Shown in pieces: positions 1 to 7,060 of a stretch of DNA of 11,045 nucleotides (its first letter is position 1; every line of letters starts with the position of its first letter). Below the pieces are notes generated by a model that saw only the letters and a list, made by a program, of their open reading frames with translations, ran no database searches and was not told the DNA's origin. The stretch lies in contig JALVEF010000259.1 in the NCBI GenBank assembly GCA_027031185.1, positions 1-11,045 on the forward strand. Direction: 5' to 3'. The DNA comes from Saprospiraceae bacterium. Its GTDB lineage: Bacteria > Bacteroidota > Bacteroidia > Chitinophagales > Saprospiraceae. The translations under genes and the position numbers were made by a program.

Positions 1-39
1 GGACGGATACTTATCTACATATATATCCTGCTAAGGAAT

Positions 40-741
40 TTACCACACAAATCCAACATTAAAATTAAATTGTAACGGATTATATAACTCCCATTTTTCA
101 ACTCTCGGATCTTTTAGGATATGATTAAAAATAACTTTATCAATTTTCTGATAATTAATTATTCTATAGTTAAGCCCAAAAGAAAAACGCCTAGCAGAAT
201 AAGCTAGTCCAAAGTTAACCTTTACTTTTTCTAATTGAAATTCAAATTTAGAATATGGAAAAAGATCAGAGTTGATTAATGTGTTACTTATTCTCCTGTA
301 AACTATAAATGCTGGCGTTAATTCAAAATTAAAGAATAATTGATTGTTGATTCTGAAACTCACAAAAGATGGAACAGGAGTCATGATTTTAATATATTGA
401 TTTTCATGCAATAATATTCTTAAAATATCCTTGTCAAAATAATAATGATCAAAAGGTCGAAGAAAAGTAGCATTTTCATAACTTATCCCAACTCCTTCAA
501 ATAACGAGAACCTGCCAACCTGCTTTAGCTTTTTGCTTAGTGAAAGACCGAAATGATAAGTACCCCATTCCTCTGGCTGCAATGCAAGCAGCATTTCTTT
601 TTCAGAATAATCGAAAAGTCTTTTATCATGCTTTTCAATTCCAAAGTTAACGCGGAACAACCAACTTTGGATTGTATCTTGGCCTTCAATAATATTGAAG
701 TACAAAAGGATAACAACAAATAGAGATATTAAATTTTTCAT
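40..741 (-). CDS. Hypothetical secreted, probable outer-membrane beta-barrel protein
   Basis: I do not recognise a named family for this 233-residue protein. It begins with a typical Sec signal peptide (MKNLISLFVVILLYF, cleavage probably near residue 20). The rest alternates short polar and aromatic stretches that look like amphipathic beta strands. It ends in FNFNVGFVW, and a terminal aromatic residue after alternating hydrophobics is typical of outer-membrane barrel proteins. Its ATG overlaps the TGA stop of the upstream peptidase gene in an ATGA arrangement, so the two are probably co-transcribed and translationally coupled. An inferred role is an outer-membrane partner of the secreted peptidase, but nothing in the sequence shows this directly. 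Codon use is AT-rich, like the peptidase and unlike the nos genes. The gene is complete: its TAA stop lies at 42-40. Confidence 0.72.
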   Translation of the reverse strand: MKNLISLFVVILLYFNIIEGQDTIQSWLFRVNFGIEKHDKRLFDYSEKEMLLALQPEEWGTYHFGLSLSKKLKQVGRFSLFEGVGISYENATFLRPFDHYYFDKDILRILLHENQYIKIMTPVPSFVSFRINNQLFFNFELTPAFIVYRRISNTLINSDLFPYSKFEFQLEKVKVNFGLAYSARRFSFGLNYRIINYQKIDKVIFNHILKDPRVEKWELYNPLQFNFNVGFVW

Positions 742-2912
742 ATCTTAAAGAATTTGCCATACATTATTTTATCACCAACTGCACACTTAATAAAATATAA
801 GCCTGCAGGATGGTTTGAAAAATTTATTGGAATTGAATTGTTTTTTGATATAATTGACTTAATCACCCTTCCATTTGCGTCAAGTATTTGAATAGTTATT
901 TCAAATATGGGATCGGCATCCAGGACATCAACATTAAATATATTTTTTGAAGGGTTTGGGTATATTACAAAACGATCATCCGTTAAAACATTAAATTTGG
1001 TATTCGCATTATTATTAATTGCTCTGTTACTATATTCATCCCCTTTCCAATATCCATCACCACAGTCTTCAACTTCTACCCAAAAACATTTTGTGATTTC
1101 CCCACAAGAATTAGTAGTGCTTGCGCACACCATTCCCCATCCGGGTTCAGTGGCTTGATAATCTGCTATTGGGCCTTCTCCTTCACCCGTTACTGCTCCA
1201 TCTATCAACCAATTAAATCCATTGTTAGTTCCATTTGAGACAATAAAAGCAAATCCAAAATCATTTAAACAAAGAAATTCGTCTCCGAACAGGTTAAAAT
1301 CAGGTTTACCTACCCAAATTCTTTTTTGTACAATTGCATCGTTACAATTTGGGGAACTTAATGTATATGTTAAAGTTGCATCTCCGTTTGCATTATGGCG
1401 AGGTGTCAGTATTGCAAAATTCCCATTTCCTGATGTAGGTAAATGAAATAAACTAGTTGGCTCTACAGACCAAGTTACATTCTTTGCACACGGCATGTTA
1501 TTTACTAAAGAAAACAATCCCGAATCCGTGCATAATATATCAGGTCCCATAATATATGGATTTTCCATGCATCCCATAATGGGAGGATTAGTGGAAGGTC
1601 CAAGCCAATTACGCAATCTTGTGGCATTTGTGCCGTTTCCTCCCCAAGAAAGATCGAATCGACCGTCAAAATTTTCACTTTTTTTTGTTTTACATAAAAT
1701 CTTTTTGGGAGTTCCACCATAATGTTGTCCAATAATTAGACGCTCTCTATTATATTTTGGACATCCAGACGACCCTCCTTCTAGTGTTCCAAAATCACCG
1801 TTACTATTAGGTGTTAATTCAAACCTGTAAAAGGTACCTTCAATAGTATTTATTCCTGCATCAAATGTTATTTTCTTTACATCTCCACTGGGATGATGAA
1901 TATAAGTAGAAAAGTGCGGTGTTTGAGATCTTCTATCCCATCCACAAAATGAAATCCCATTGTAAGCTTCTATATCATGTGTCAATTCTAATAAAGAAAA
2001 ATCGGTTCCATCCCAGCTGGCTCTAAGCTCAGAACCAAAATATACAACCCATTGCAATGGTGTAGTCTCGCCTGTAGGAGTACATTGAGGGCTCTGATAA
2101 TTAAATCGAAATAGGTAGTCATCTACTGGATACCCTGCTGTACAATGATTCGCTGTTAATATGTATGGAGTAAGGTCACAGCAATCATTATTGATTAATG
2201 AACCCGTACATGAACCAATTGTGCTGTGAATTATTTTGCAAACTGAGTTGATTTGACATTCCCAGCCATTACCTTCATCACAAGCAACATTGATATTGCA
2301 TTCTTCTGAAGTTCCAAAGGCATCATCATATGACCTTAATGGAATAATTCCATGATCAAAACTGGTTATATTGATAGTTATTAGATTGTCCAGAGTGGGC
2401 ATAAAAATTGTAATATAAATTCTGTCGCCATTAAGATAATCGGACCTAAATGTTCCTTCCCGAAAAGATAAATACGTTATTGGGCCAACTACGAATCGCG
2501 TATCCTCATTATAAAGGAACATAACTGCCTCGTTTGGGAGATTTGTATTGTCAAATCGAATGCTCATTGATTTTGCATTTTCACTATATATTATCATTTC
2601 CCACAATGAAAAATTACTTAATTGAGTAAATCTACCATCTTCTAATGTGTAATTTACATCCTGCTTAATTCCAATTCGAGGCCTTACTCTTCCAGTCCTC
2701 CGGTCCTCTTCCAATACTGAATCAACGTTCACAAGCGGTGTTTTGACGATAGGAGCTTCTCTATTGGGGTTGTACCAAGGAATGTAATTCTCAATTTTAT
2801 CATCAAGTGCTAATACTCTTGTAACAACTTGGGCTTTAACTGTAAATAATGTTGCTATTATTATGGCAACTGTCAGGCTAATTATTCTGAAATTTTGTTT
2901 GTGATTTTTCAT
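738..2912 (-). CDS. Secreted trypsin-like (lysyl endopeptidase-like) serine protease with T9SS sorting domain
   Basis: This is a 724-residue secreted serine peptidase of the S1 / Achromobacter lysyl-endopeptidase type. From the ATG at 2912 there is a signal peptide ending near KAQ (residues 26-28). The open frame continues upstream to a GTG at 2978, but that start would put 22 non-signal residues ahead of the signal, so I prefer 2912. The catalytic triad is visible: His256 in LTANHC, Asp304 in GTDFSLLEL and Ser382 in GGSSGCP. The segment GSCTGSLINNDCC before the His is typical of lysyl endopeptidases. Numerous cysteines suggest disulfides. Residues about 450-640 resemble Ig/PKD-like cysteine-containing repeats. 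The last ~80 residues (IYPNPSKNIF ... GLYFIK ... GKFFKI) form a type A T9SS sorting domain, which directs export through the outer membrane and surface anchoring or release. Cleavage after lysine is inferred from the resemblance only. Confidence 0.88.
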   Translation of the reverse strand: MKNHKQNFRIISLTVAIIIATLFTVKAQVVTRVLALDDKIENYIPWYNPNREAPIVKTPLVNVDSVLEEDRRTGRVRPRIGIKQDVNYTLEDGRFTQLSNFSLWEMIIYSENAKSMSIRFDNTNLPNEAVMFLYNEDTRFVVGPITYLSFREGTFRSDYLNGDRIYITIFMPTLDNLITINITSFDHGIIPLRSYDDAFGTSEECNINVACDEGNGWECQINSVCKIIHSTIGSCTGSLINNDCCDLTPYILTANHCTAGYPVDDYLFRFNYQSPQCTPTGETTPLQWVVYFGSELRASWDGTDFSLLELTHDIEAYNGISFCGWDRRSQTPHFSTYIHHPSGDVKKITFDAGINTIEGTFYRFELTPNSNGDFGTLEGGSSGCPKYNRERLIIGQHYGGTPKKILCKTKKSENFDGRFDLSWGGNGTNATRLRNWLGPSTNPPIMGCMENPYIMGPDILCTDSGLFSLVNNMPCAKNVTWSVEPTSLFHLPTSGNGNFAILTPRHNANGDATLTYTLSSPNCNDAIVQKRIWVGKPDFNLFGDEFLCLNDFGFAFIVSNGTNNGFNWLIDGAVTGEGEGPIADYQATEPGWGMVCASTTNSCGEITKCFWVEVEDCGDGYWKGDEYSNRAINNNANTKFNVLTDDRFVIYPNPSKNIFNVDVLDADPIFEITIQILDANGRVIKSIISKNNSIPINFSNHPAGLYFIKCAVGDKIMYGKFFKI

Positions 2913-2984
2913 AATTTTCCGTTTTTCGAATAAGGAATATGGTCTCATTCCTTCTTCTGCCCGATTTATACTCATCACGAACTA

Positions 2985-3008
2985 GTTTGGGGCTTGGGAA
3001 TGTCGAAC
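2985..3008 (+). repeat. Inverted-repeat arm, left copy, first half
   Basis: This 24-nt stretch (gtttggggcttgggaat followed by gtcgaac) matches the reverse complement of 3551-3574 at 23 of 24 positions by hand alignment. Weaker similarity extends outward to 2976 and 3583, giving 28 of 33. The partner copy on the right continues straight into the sequence that on the left is found only at 3120-3145, so the left copy appears to be split. Confidence 0.8.
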
Positions 3009-3014
3009 ACTTGT

Positions 3015-3118
3015 AGTGAGCCTGTCGAACTACCGCTTACATGTACTGAGCTTGCGATACGGTGCAGTCAGTGCGGTCGGTGTGTTTCGACTACGCTCGT
3101 ACAGTGAGCTTGCCGAAC
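3015..3118 (+). repeat. Cluster of REP-like units (agtgagcYtgYcgaac family)
   Basis: Three related units lie here: agtgagcctgtcgaac at 3015-3030, actgagcttgcgat at 3045-3058 and agtgagcttgccgaac at 3103-3118. The last is preceded by gtttcgactacgctcgt at 3084-3100, giving an imperfect palindromic pairing of the kind common in Bacteroidota intergenic repeats. A related unit in the opposite orientation lies at 10958-10991. These look like short interspersed palindromic repeats with no coding capacity. Confidence 0.7.
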
Positions 3119-3119
3119 C

Positions 3120-3145
3120 GTCGAAACGCAGCCCAAATGTTCGAT
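3120..3145 (+). repeat. Inverted-repeat arm, left copy, second half
   Basis: The 26 nt beginning gtcgaaacgcagccc match the reverse complement of 3532-3557 at 23 of 26 positions. The first six bases, gtcgaa, also occur at 3002-3007, at the end of the first half of the same element, so gtcgaa flanks the 112 bp lying between the two halves. Confidence 0.75.
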
Positions 3146-3348
3146 GTCCTTACCATCCCAAAGCGAATCGCTTTGAGCATATGCGGGGCACAACTCTTGC
3201 ATACCAACACCAATCACGGACACAGCCGCTATCTGTTCCGCAAGTGACACGCAGCCATCGCACCGGTTCTTGTAAGTGTGACACATCTACTCTTTAGGAG
3301 AGATTTCAGGCGTTTTTCCATCCGATCCGGCAAGAAGCGCTGATGCCG

Positions 3349-3379
3349 CAAACATAACACAATTCTCCTATATTGTCAA
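3349..3379 (-). promoter_or_regulatory. Possible Bacteroidota-type promoter, minus strand
   Basis: Read on the minus strand there is TTG at 3379-3377, a 20-nt spacer, and TATGTTTG at 3356-3349, which matches the TAnnTTTG consensus of this phylum. It would direct transcription toward the peptidase gene, whose start is over 400 nt further on through the repeat cluster. The long leader makes the assignment uncertain, and a chance match is possible. Confidence 0.3.
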
Positions 3380-3531
3380 GCCATTCCTGTCATCTTGCAG
3401 CATCCGGAAAGCACATGAGCCCGATGAAATTATCATTATCTCTCTGCCAACTCTCTAAAACATAAAGGCAATCCACCACCTATTGTAAAAGGATATTATA
3501 CTCAAAGCGATTTATTTTGGGACGATTGAAT

Positions 3532-3574
3532 ATTGAACACTTGGGCTGCGGTTCGACATTCCCAAGTCCCAAAC
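3532..3574 (-). repeat. Inverted-repeat element, intact right copy
   Basis: This 43-nt element is the uninterrupted version of the split element on the left. Its reverse complement contains, end to end, sequence matching 2985-3008 and 3120-3145, sharing one central gtcgaa. The two copies face each other across about 390-550 bp. No transposase is visible between them. Confidence 0.75.
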
Positions 3575-3679
3575 CTGTCCGTAACGAGTCAACAGAACTC
3601 CGGCCTCTCGATGTGCCGGCATTCAAATCAATTCATCTGCCGTGTTCCAATCTTCCACGCGTCCGCACTCTACACCCGG

Positions 3680-4387
3680 TCATCGGTTCCCCGGAGCCAG
3701 AATCTTTGCAATGGCATGCTCCAAATCCGACTCGCCGGTCTGCGTTTTCAGGGATTCTACCGTGCCTTTGAAATAAATCTTGCCGTCCAGGATGAAGACT
3801 ACCTGATCGGCAAGCTCTTCGACCAGGCTCATGATGTGACTGGTGATGAGAATGGTCTTGCCGGCCCGACGCTTCTCGCGAATGATCTCCTTGATGCGGA
3901 TGAGTGAGACGGGATCCAGCCCCGTAGTCGGCTCGTCCAAAATGATGATGTCACTGTCAAACATGAGCGCCAAAACGATATTGACCTTCTGGCGGGTGCC
4001 ACCGGACAGATGCGCGATCTTCTTGTTTAGAAAGGGACGCAGCTCGAAGCGCTCTATCAGCGCTTCGTGGTCGGAGGGCGTCCGGCGCAAGTCCCTGATC
4101 ATGGCGATAATCTCTTTGACCAGAAGATTGGCCGGAAAGTCGGCGATCTGGGGCATGTAGTCAATATTCTCGCGGTACTTCCACTGACCCAGAATGTCGT
4201 GGCCGTTGATGCGTACCGTGCCGCGGTCGGGAATCACCATGCCCAGCAGGATCTTGATGAGCGTGGTCTTGCCGGAACCGTTGGGCCCCAAAATGGCAAA
4301 GATATGGCCCGGCTCAATGTCCACGCTGACGCCTTGCAAGACTTCTACTTTGCCAAACCGCTTGTAAATGTCCCTAATCTCTATCAT
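3680..4387 (-). CDS. nosF: NosF, ABC-type ATPase of the nitrous oxide reductase maturation system
   Basis: This 235-residue cytoplasmic ATPase is expected to power the NosDFY complex that matures the copper sites of NosZ. It has the full ABC set: Walker A GPNGSGKT (residues 34-41), Q-loop Gln80, signature LSGGTRQ (127-133), Walker B IIILDEP (147-153) with Glu152, D-loop GLDP, and switch His184 in ITSH. Length is normal for a single NosF domain. Its ATG lies inside the end of nosD (14-nt overlap), indicating tight coupling. The NosF assignment rests on position after nosL and nosD as well as on the ABC motifs, since ABC ATPases are hard to tell apart by motif alone. The expected next gene, nosY for the membrane partner, does not follow: after the TGA at 3682-3680 only a 16-codon frame exists before a stop. 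Confidence 0.92.
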   Translation of the reverse strand: MIEIRDIYKRFGKVEVLQGVSVDIEPGHIFAILGPNGSGKTTLIKILLGMVIPDRGTVRINGHDILGQWKYRENIDYMPQIADFPANLLVKEIIAMIRDLRRTPSDHEALIERFELRPFLNKKIAHLSGGTRQKVNIVLALMFDSDIIILDEPTTGLDPVSLIRIKEIIREKRRAGKTILITSHIMSLVEELADQVVFILDGKIYFKGTVESLKTQTGESDLEHAIAKILAPGNR

Positions 4388-5612
4388 GTACCGGCTTCAT
4401 AAGAGGCTGCGGGTCTATCAAATTGTCCGGCGTAAATACCGGGGAGACCTTCTCGGAAAAATTGAGCAAATCTACAAACAAACTGCGCATCAACACAATC
4501 GTCTCCGGCGTATGGTTGACCACATACGAAAATAACTTTACGGGCCGGAACGGCACGTCCCCTATCCCATCCTTGTCCAGGTCATAGCCACTGTATTCGC
4601 TCCAGTAGTTTTGCTCAAACTTGTTGTTGTTGACCTGGCCATTGTAACTGATGTCAAAGGAATTGCTGATGAAGTTGTTGTGGATAAATTCATTCTGGTA
4701 ACAGGCCCCGGTGACGCGCACGGCCCAGCCGTTGTTGAGAAAATCGTTGAAGCGGTAGTCAATGCGCGTAGAACCTTCCAGATTGATGGCGATGGTATTG
4801 CGCCGGAAGATGTTGTGCCGGATCCTGGCATCGTAGATCTCTTTGAGGAGCAAACCATAAGAGGCATCGCCCCAGTTGTCAAAAAAGATATTGTCCGTCA
4901 TGGTGATGCGCTTGGAAAACATGACGGCGACACCGGCACCATTGCGGGCAAAGCGGTTGTGCATGTACTTGTCGTTGTTGGAAAACATGAAGTGCAGGCC
5001 GTAGCGGATGTTGTCGTGGCTAAAATTGTGGGCAATCCGGCTCCGCTTGACAAATTCAAAATAAATGCCGTCTCGCATGTTGAAGATTTCATTGTGCAGC
5101 ACCTTCATGTGGGCGGACTTCCAGATGTGTACGCCGTTGCCGGCGGATGCTTCGTCTTTGTGGAGAGAGGAGATCGTATTGGCTTCGATGATGCCGTGCT
5201 TGCATTGCTCAATCAGGATGCCGAAGAAGACGCGACGCAGGACGTTGTCGCGAATGTGGATACCGGTGGCCTTGTAGGCGCGGATGGCGGCAAAGTCTTT
5301 GGTGTATGATTGCAATACATTTTGGAAGCGGAAACCGCTGATGGTGACGGAGTCGGCCAGAACGGTCAGGATGGTGCCCTTGTTTTGGCCGTCAATGACC
5401 GGCCGGCCGGTGCCGATGAGCGCGATGCGCCTGGTGATTTCCAAACCGGCCTCGTAGTGTATGCCCCCATTGACCAGGACGGTGTCACCATCACGTGCGC
5501 GCGCGAGTGCATCGCGAATGGTACAGGACGAGCACACGCGAATGACGCCCGCCCGCGCACAAAGAGCCGTCCCGAGGAAGAGTAGCGATATGAGCAAGAG
5601 GCGTAGCCGCAT
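4374..5612 (-). CDS. nosD: NosD, periplasmic maturation protein of nitrous oxide reductase
   Basis: NosD is the periplasmic right-handed beta-helix protein that works with NosF and NosY to assemble or load the copper centres of NosZ. The 412-residue product starts with a signal peptide (MRLRLLLISLLFLGTALCA). It continues with the typical opening (TIRDALARARDGDTVLVNGG ... RPVIDGQNKGT) and a long series of CASH-type helix rungs rich in HN, N and G turns (for example IEQCKHGIIEANTI, MHNRFARNGAGVAVMFSK). It ends with NKFEQNYWSEYSGYDLDKDG, a segment usual in NosD. I take the ATG at 5612, which overlaps the nosL stop as TGATG. A GTG at 5615 is one codon further upstream in the same frame. The last codons overlap nosF by 14 nt. 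Confidence 0.94.
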   Translation of the reverse strand: MRLRLLLISLLFLGTALCARAGVIRVCSSCTIRDALARARDGDTVLVNGGIHYEAGLEITRRIALIGTGRPVIDGQNKGTILTVLADSVTISGFRFQNVLQSYTKDFAAIRAYKATGIHIRDNVLRRVFFGILIEQCKHGIIEANTISSLHKDEASAGNGVHIWKSAHMKVLHNEIFNMRDGIYFEFVKRSRIAHNFSHDNIRYGLHFMFSNNDKYMHNRFARNGAGVAVMFSKRITMTDNIFFDNWGDASYGLLLKEIYDARIRHNIFRRNTIAINLEGSTRIDYRFNDFLNNGWAVRVTGACYQNEFIHNNFISNSFDISYNGQVNNNKFEQNYWSEYSGYDLDKDGIGDVPFRPVKLFSYVVNHTPETIVLMRSLFVDLLNFSEKVSPVFTPDNLIDPQPLMKPVHDRD

Positions 5613-6046
5613 CACTTAAAGCGGTTGAGCAGTTGGTCCCAGTGCAGCGACTCGCCCCGGTGTGAAGTGAGCAAGTCGTCCGCAGCCTGCTGATCGGCTA
5701 CGGCAGACAGATTGGCGCCCATCGGGCTTTTGATAGCGGGCGTGATGACATAAACCGCCGTGCGGGCATCGAGCATGTGTCCGGGGTGGTTGTAGTCGGC
5801 AACCTGCATGATTGCCGCTTCAGGTGCCAACTGCTGCCGGTTGTACTCGCGCACCATACACTCAATGGCATCGTAGTTGTACTGCTTGCCCTTCTTGGTC
5901 ACCAGGAGCGCCGCATGCGCCTTGTCCACAATGGTCATCTTACAAAAGTGGCACTGATCCTTGCCATAGCCGATCTCTTTGGCGGCGGGCTTGCAGGACA
6001 TGACCAGGGCCAGCATGGCTACAAGGAAGACAAATTTGGTTTTCAT
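5612..6046 (-). CDS. nosL: NosL, copper-binding outer-membrane or periplasmic lipoprotein
   Basis: NosL is a copper(I)-binding lipoprotein that delivers copper to the NosZ maturation machinery. This 144-residue product has a lipoprotein signal ending in VMSC with lipidated Cys18. Then comes the family's metal-binding stretch QCHFCKM with Cys32, Cys35 and Met37. Further NosL features are YDAIECMVREY, a DARTAVYVI segment, and the conserved SPMGANLSAVADQQAADDL helix near the C-terminus. It precedes nosD with a 1-nt overlap. Upstream lies a 261-bp gap filled with two palindromic repeats and a GC-rich block, so it may depend on read-through from the membrane gene or on a promoter I could not identify. 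Confidence 0.93.
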   Translation of the reverse strand: MKTKFVFLVAMLALVMSCKPAAKEIGYGKDQCHFCKMTIVDKAHAALLVTKKGKQYNYDAIECMVREYNRQQLAPEAAIMQVADYNHPGHMLDARTAVYVITPAIKSPMGANLSAVADQQAADDLLTSHRGESLHWDQLLNRFK

Positions 6047-6068
6047 GGTTGGTTTTCTTTTGGATGTG

Positions 6069-6117
6069 ACTGTTTAGGTGCTCCCGGTTTTTGTGATGGA
6101 AACAGGAGTACCTAAAC
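6069..6117. repeat. Palindromic repeat, copy 1 (degenerate)
   Basis: An imperfect inverted repeat: gtttaggtgctcccggttt on the left pairs with aaacaggagtacctaaac on the right, allowing one bulge and two mismatches. The loop is about 10 nt. It shares the actgtttaggtgctcc motif with the copies at 6234-6311 and 7061-7118 but lacks the outer gtaac/gttac ends. It lies 23 bp upstream of the nosL start. It has no adjacent T-run, so it is not a standard terminator. Confidence 0.82.
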
Positions 6118-6140
6118 CGCCACTTTGTAATTAGAGAGTT

Positions 6141-6233
6141 TGCATCCCCTTCGGGGATGGCACGGTGCGCCCGTCCGCCGGTCAGGCGATGCAGCCGGGC
6201 TGCGCACTAATGGCCGCCCATCGGGCTTTCCGC
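6141..6233. repeat. GC-rich structured intergenic block
   Basis: This roughly 90-bp block is far richer in GC than the flanking intergenic DNA and contains several short hairpins: catcccc-ttc-ggggatg at 6143-6159 and gcagc-cgg-gctgc at 6191-6203. It sits between palindrome copies 1 and 2. It resembles dispersed intergenic repeats of this phylum, but only one copy is in the window, so calling it a repeat is inference. Confidence 0.4.
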
Positions 6234-6311
6234 GTAACTGTTTAGGTGGCTCCTGTTTTTAGGGGTAAAGAGGCATTTTAGCGTAAAAACAGCGGGGGCC
6301 TAAACAGTTAC
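6234..6311. repeat. Palindromic repeat, copy 2, overlapping the stop codon of the membrane gene
   Basis: The left arm, gtaactgtttaggtgg and onward, pairs with the right arm ending cctaaacagttac. The two are separated by an enlarged centre, giving a 78-bp element. The minus-strand TAA stop of the gene at 6308-6892 is the tta inside the terminal gttac of the right arm, so the repeat abuts and supplies the end of that reading frame. Confidence 0.85.
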
Positions 6312-6892
6312 CTTTTCTCTTTTTTGCCTACAAAGAAGGCGACGAGTGCCAGAAACATACCCAAAAACATCAGATACGCACCGGCGCGCGGGTACGAATG
6401 CGCGGTGAAGTTCAGGATTTTTTTCGTCCCGAACAACGGTGGCTGATAAGCCATCGGATGGCCTTGCGCATCCGTAAATTTCAATATGGCTTTGGGGTTG
6501 AGATTGTGGCCGTAGTTGTACTCCCACAAATAAAAGTCATAGATGCCGGCCAGCCCCAGAACGGCCATCAGGACAAACCAGGCCAAAAACCACTTGTATC
6601 CGGCTCTGAGACCGATGAGCACCCCCAACACGACCATCGCAATGACGATATAGGGAAACATATCAAATTCTTTCAGGTGCTCGGGGATCTCTTGCATGCC
6701 TATATAGTGGTTGAGCAGGTTTATGTTCTTTACATCGTTGGGCTTGACATCGGTGATCTTGTTGATATGGATATTCATGCCCAACGGCGTGGGATACTGC
6801 GGCGCTTCCAGGGTGATATTCCAAAGCGGGAGCTTAAACAGGGAGAGGAGGAGCAAGGCTCCGGCGATCATCAGCAGGCGTGAAGTTTTCAT
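6308..6892 (-). CDS. Nos-cluster-associated integral membrane protein of unknown function
   Basis: This 194-residue inner-membrane protein has about four hydrophobic helices: residues 5-23, 79-96, 101-121 and 168-189. A periplasm-sized loop (about 24-78) contains IHINKITDVKP and NHYIGMQEIPEH. A second loop (about 122-167) contains WEYNYGHNLNP, QGHPMAYQPPLFGTKKIL and FTAHSYP. His and Met residues are concentrated in these loops, which would suit metal handling, but no established copper motif is present. It sits between nosZ and nosL, where clade II nos clusters often carry membrane proteins of poorly known function. It is not recognisably NosY: it is too short and has too few helices. Terminator and repeat DNA separate it from nosZ, and 261 bp separate it from nosL. 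A role in NosZ biogenesis or electron supply is inferred from position only. Confidence 0.8.
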   Translation of the reverse strand: MKTSRLLMIAGALLLLSLFKLPLWNITLEAPQYPTPLGMNIHINKITDVKPNDVKNINLLNHYIGMQEIPEHLKEFDMFPYIVIAMVVLGVLIGLRAGYKWFLAWFVLMAVLGLAGIYDFYLWEYNYGHNLNPKAILKFTDAQGHPMAYQPPLFGTKKILNFTAHSYPRAGAYLMFLGMFLALVAFFVGKKEKR

Positions 6893-7060
6893 CGGTCAAT
6901 TTTTTTTGTTTTGCCCTTCGGCAAACAGATAAAGCGGGCGGGACACCCAATCAAGACCGGCATTCAATATTTGAAGTCACTATTGAAATACATCCAATGA
7001 GCGGACCGTCACACAACCGCAAGTCTTTTGTCCCGGGCGCGGCCCTGTCGGATAAAAAAG

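Larger units (their letters stand above)
2979..3679. other. Gene-free, repeat-rich junction between AT-rich and GC-rich DNA
   Basis: About 700 bp separate the peptidase gene from nosF. No frame here reads like a real protein: the open frames at 3016-3297 and 3068-3286 encode low-complexity, arginine/serine/cysteine-rich strings made by repeat units. The region holds inverted-repeat arms (2985-3008, 3120-3145 and 3532-3574), REP-like units (3015-3118) and a small palindrome, aaagcg-aat-cgcttt, at 3160-3174. A promoter-like match lies at 3349-3379. I see nothing recognisable in about 3175-3345 or 3380-3530. Base composition changes from AT-rich on the left to GC-rich on the right of this region. 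No transposase remnant was recognised. Confidence 0.75.

Noticed and set aside
2913..2978. Upstream GTG extension of the peptidase gene
   Set aside because: It would place 22 charged residues before an otherwise normal signal peptide. The ATG at 2912 fits better.
3016..3297. Small open frames in the repeat junction
   Set aside because: They are built from REP-like units, have no start context or known motif, and overlap each other on both strands.
3634..3682. Possible truncated nosY beginning at the ATGA overlapping the nosF stop
   Set aside because: The 16-codon product is arginine-rich and shows no hydrophobic helix, unlike any NosY N-terminus.
4611..5309. A 232-codon plus-strand frame antisense to nosD
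   Set aside because: Same reasoning: a valine/aspartate-rich shadow of the well-supported nosD.
6069..6117. Palindrome copy 1 as an intrinsic terminator
   Set aside because: No T-run follows the stem on either strand. Its relatives elsewhere in the locus mark it as a repeat.
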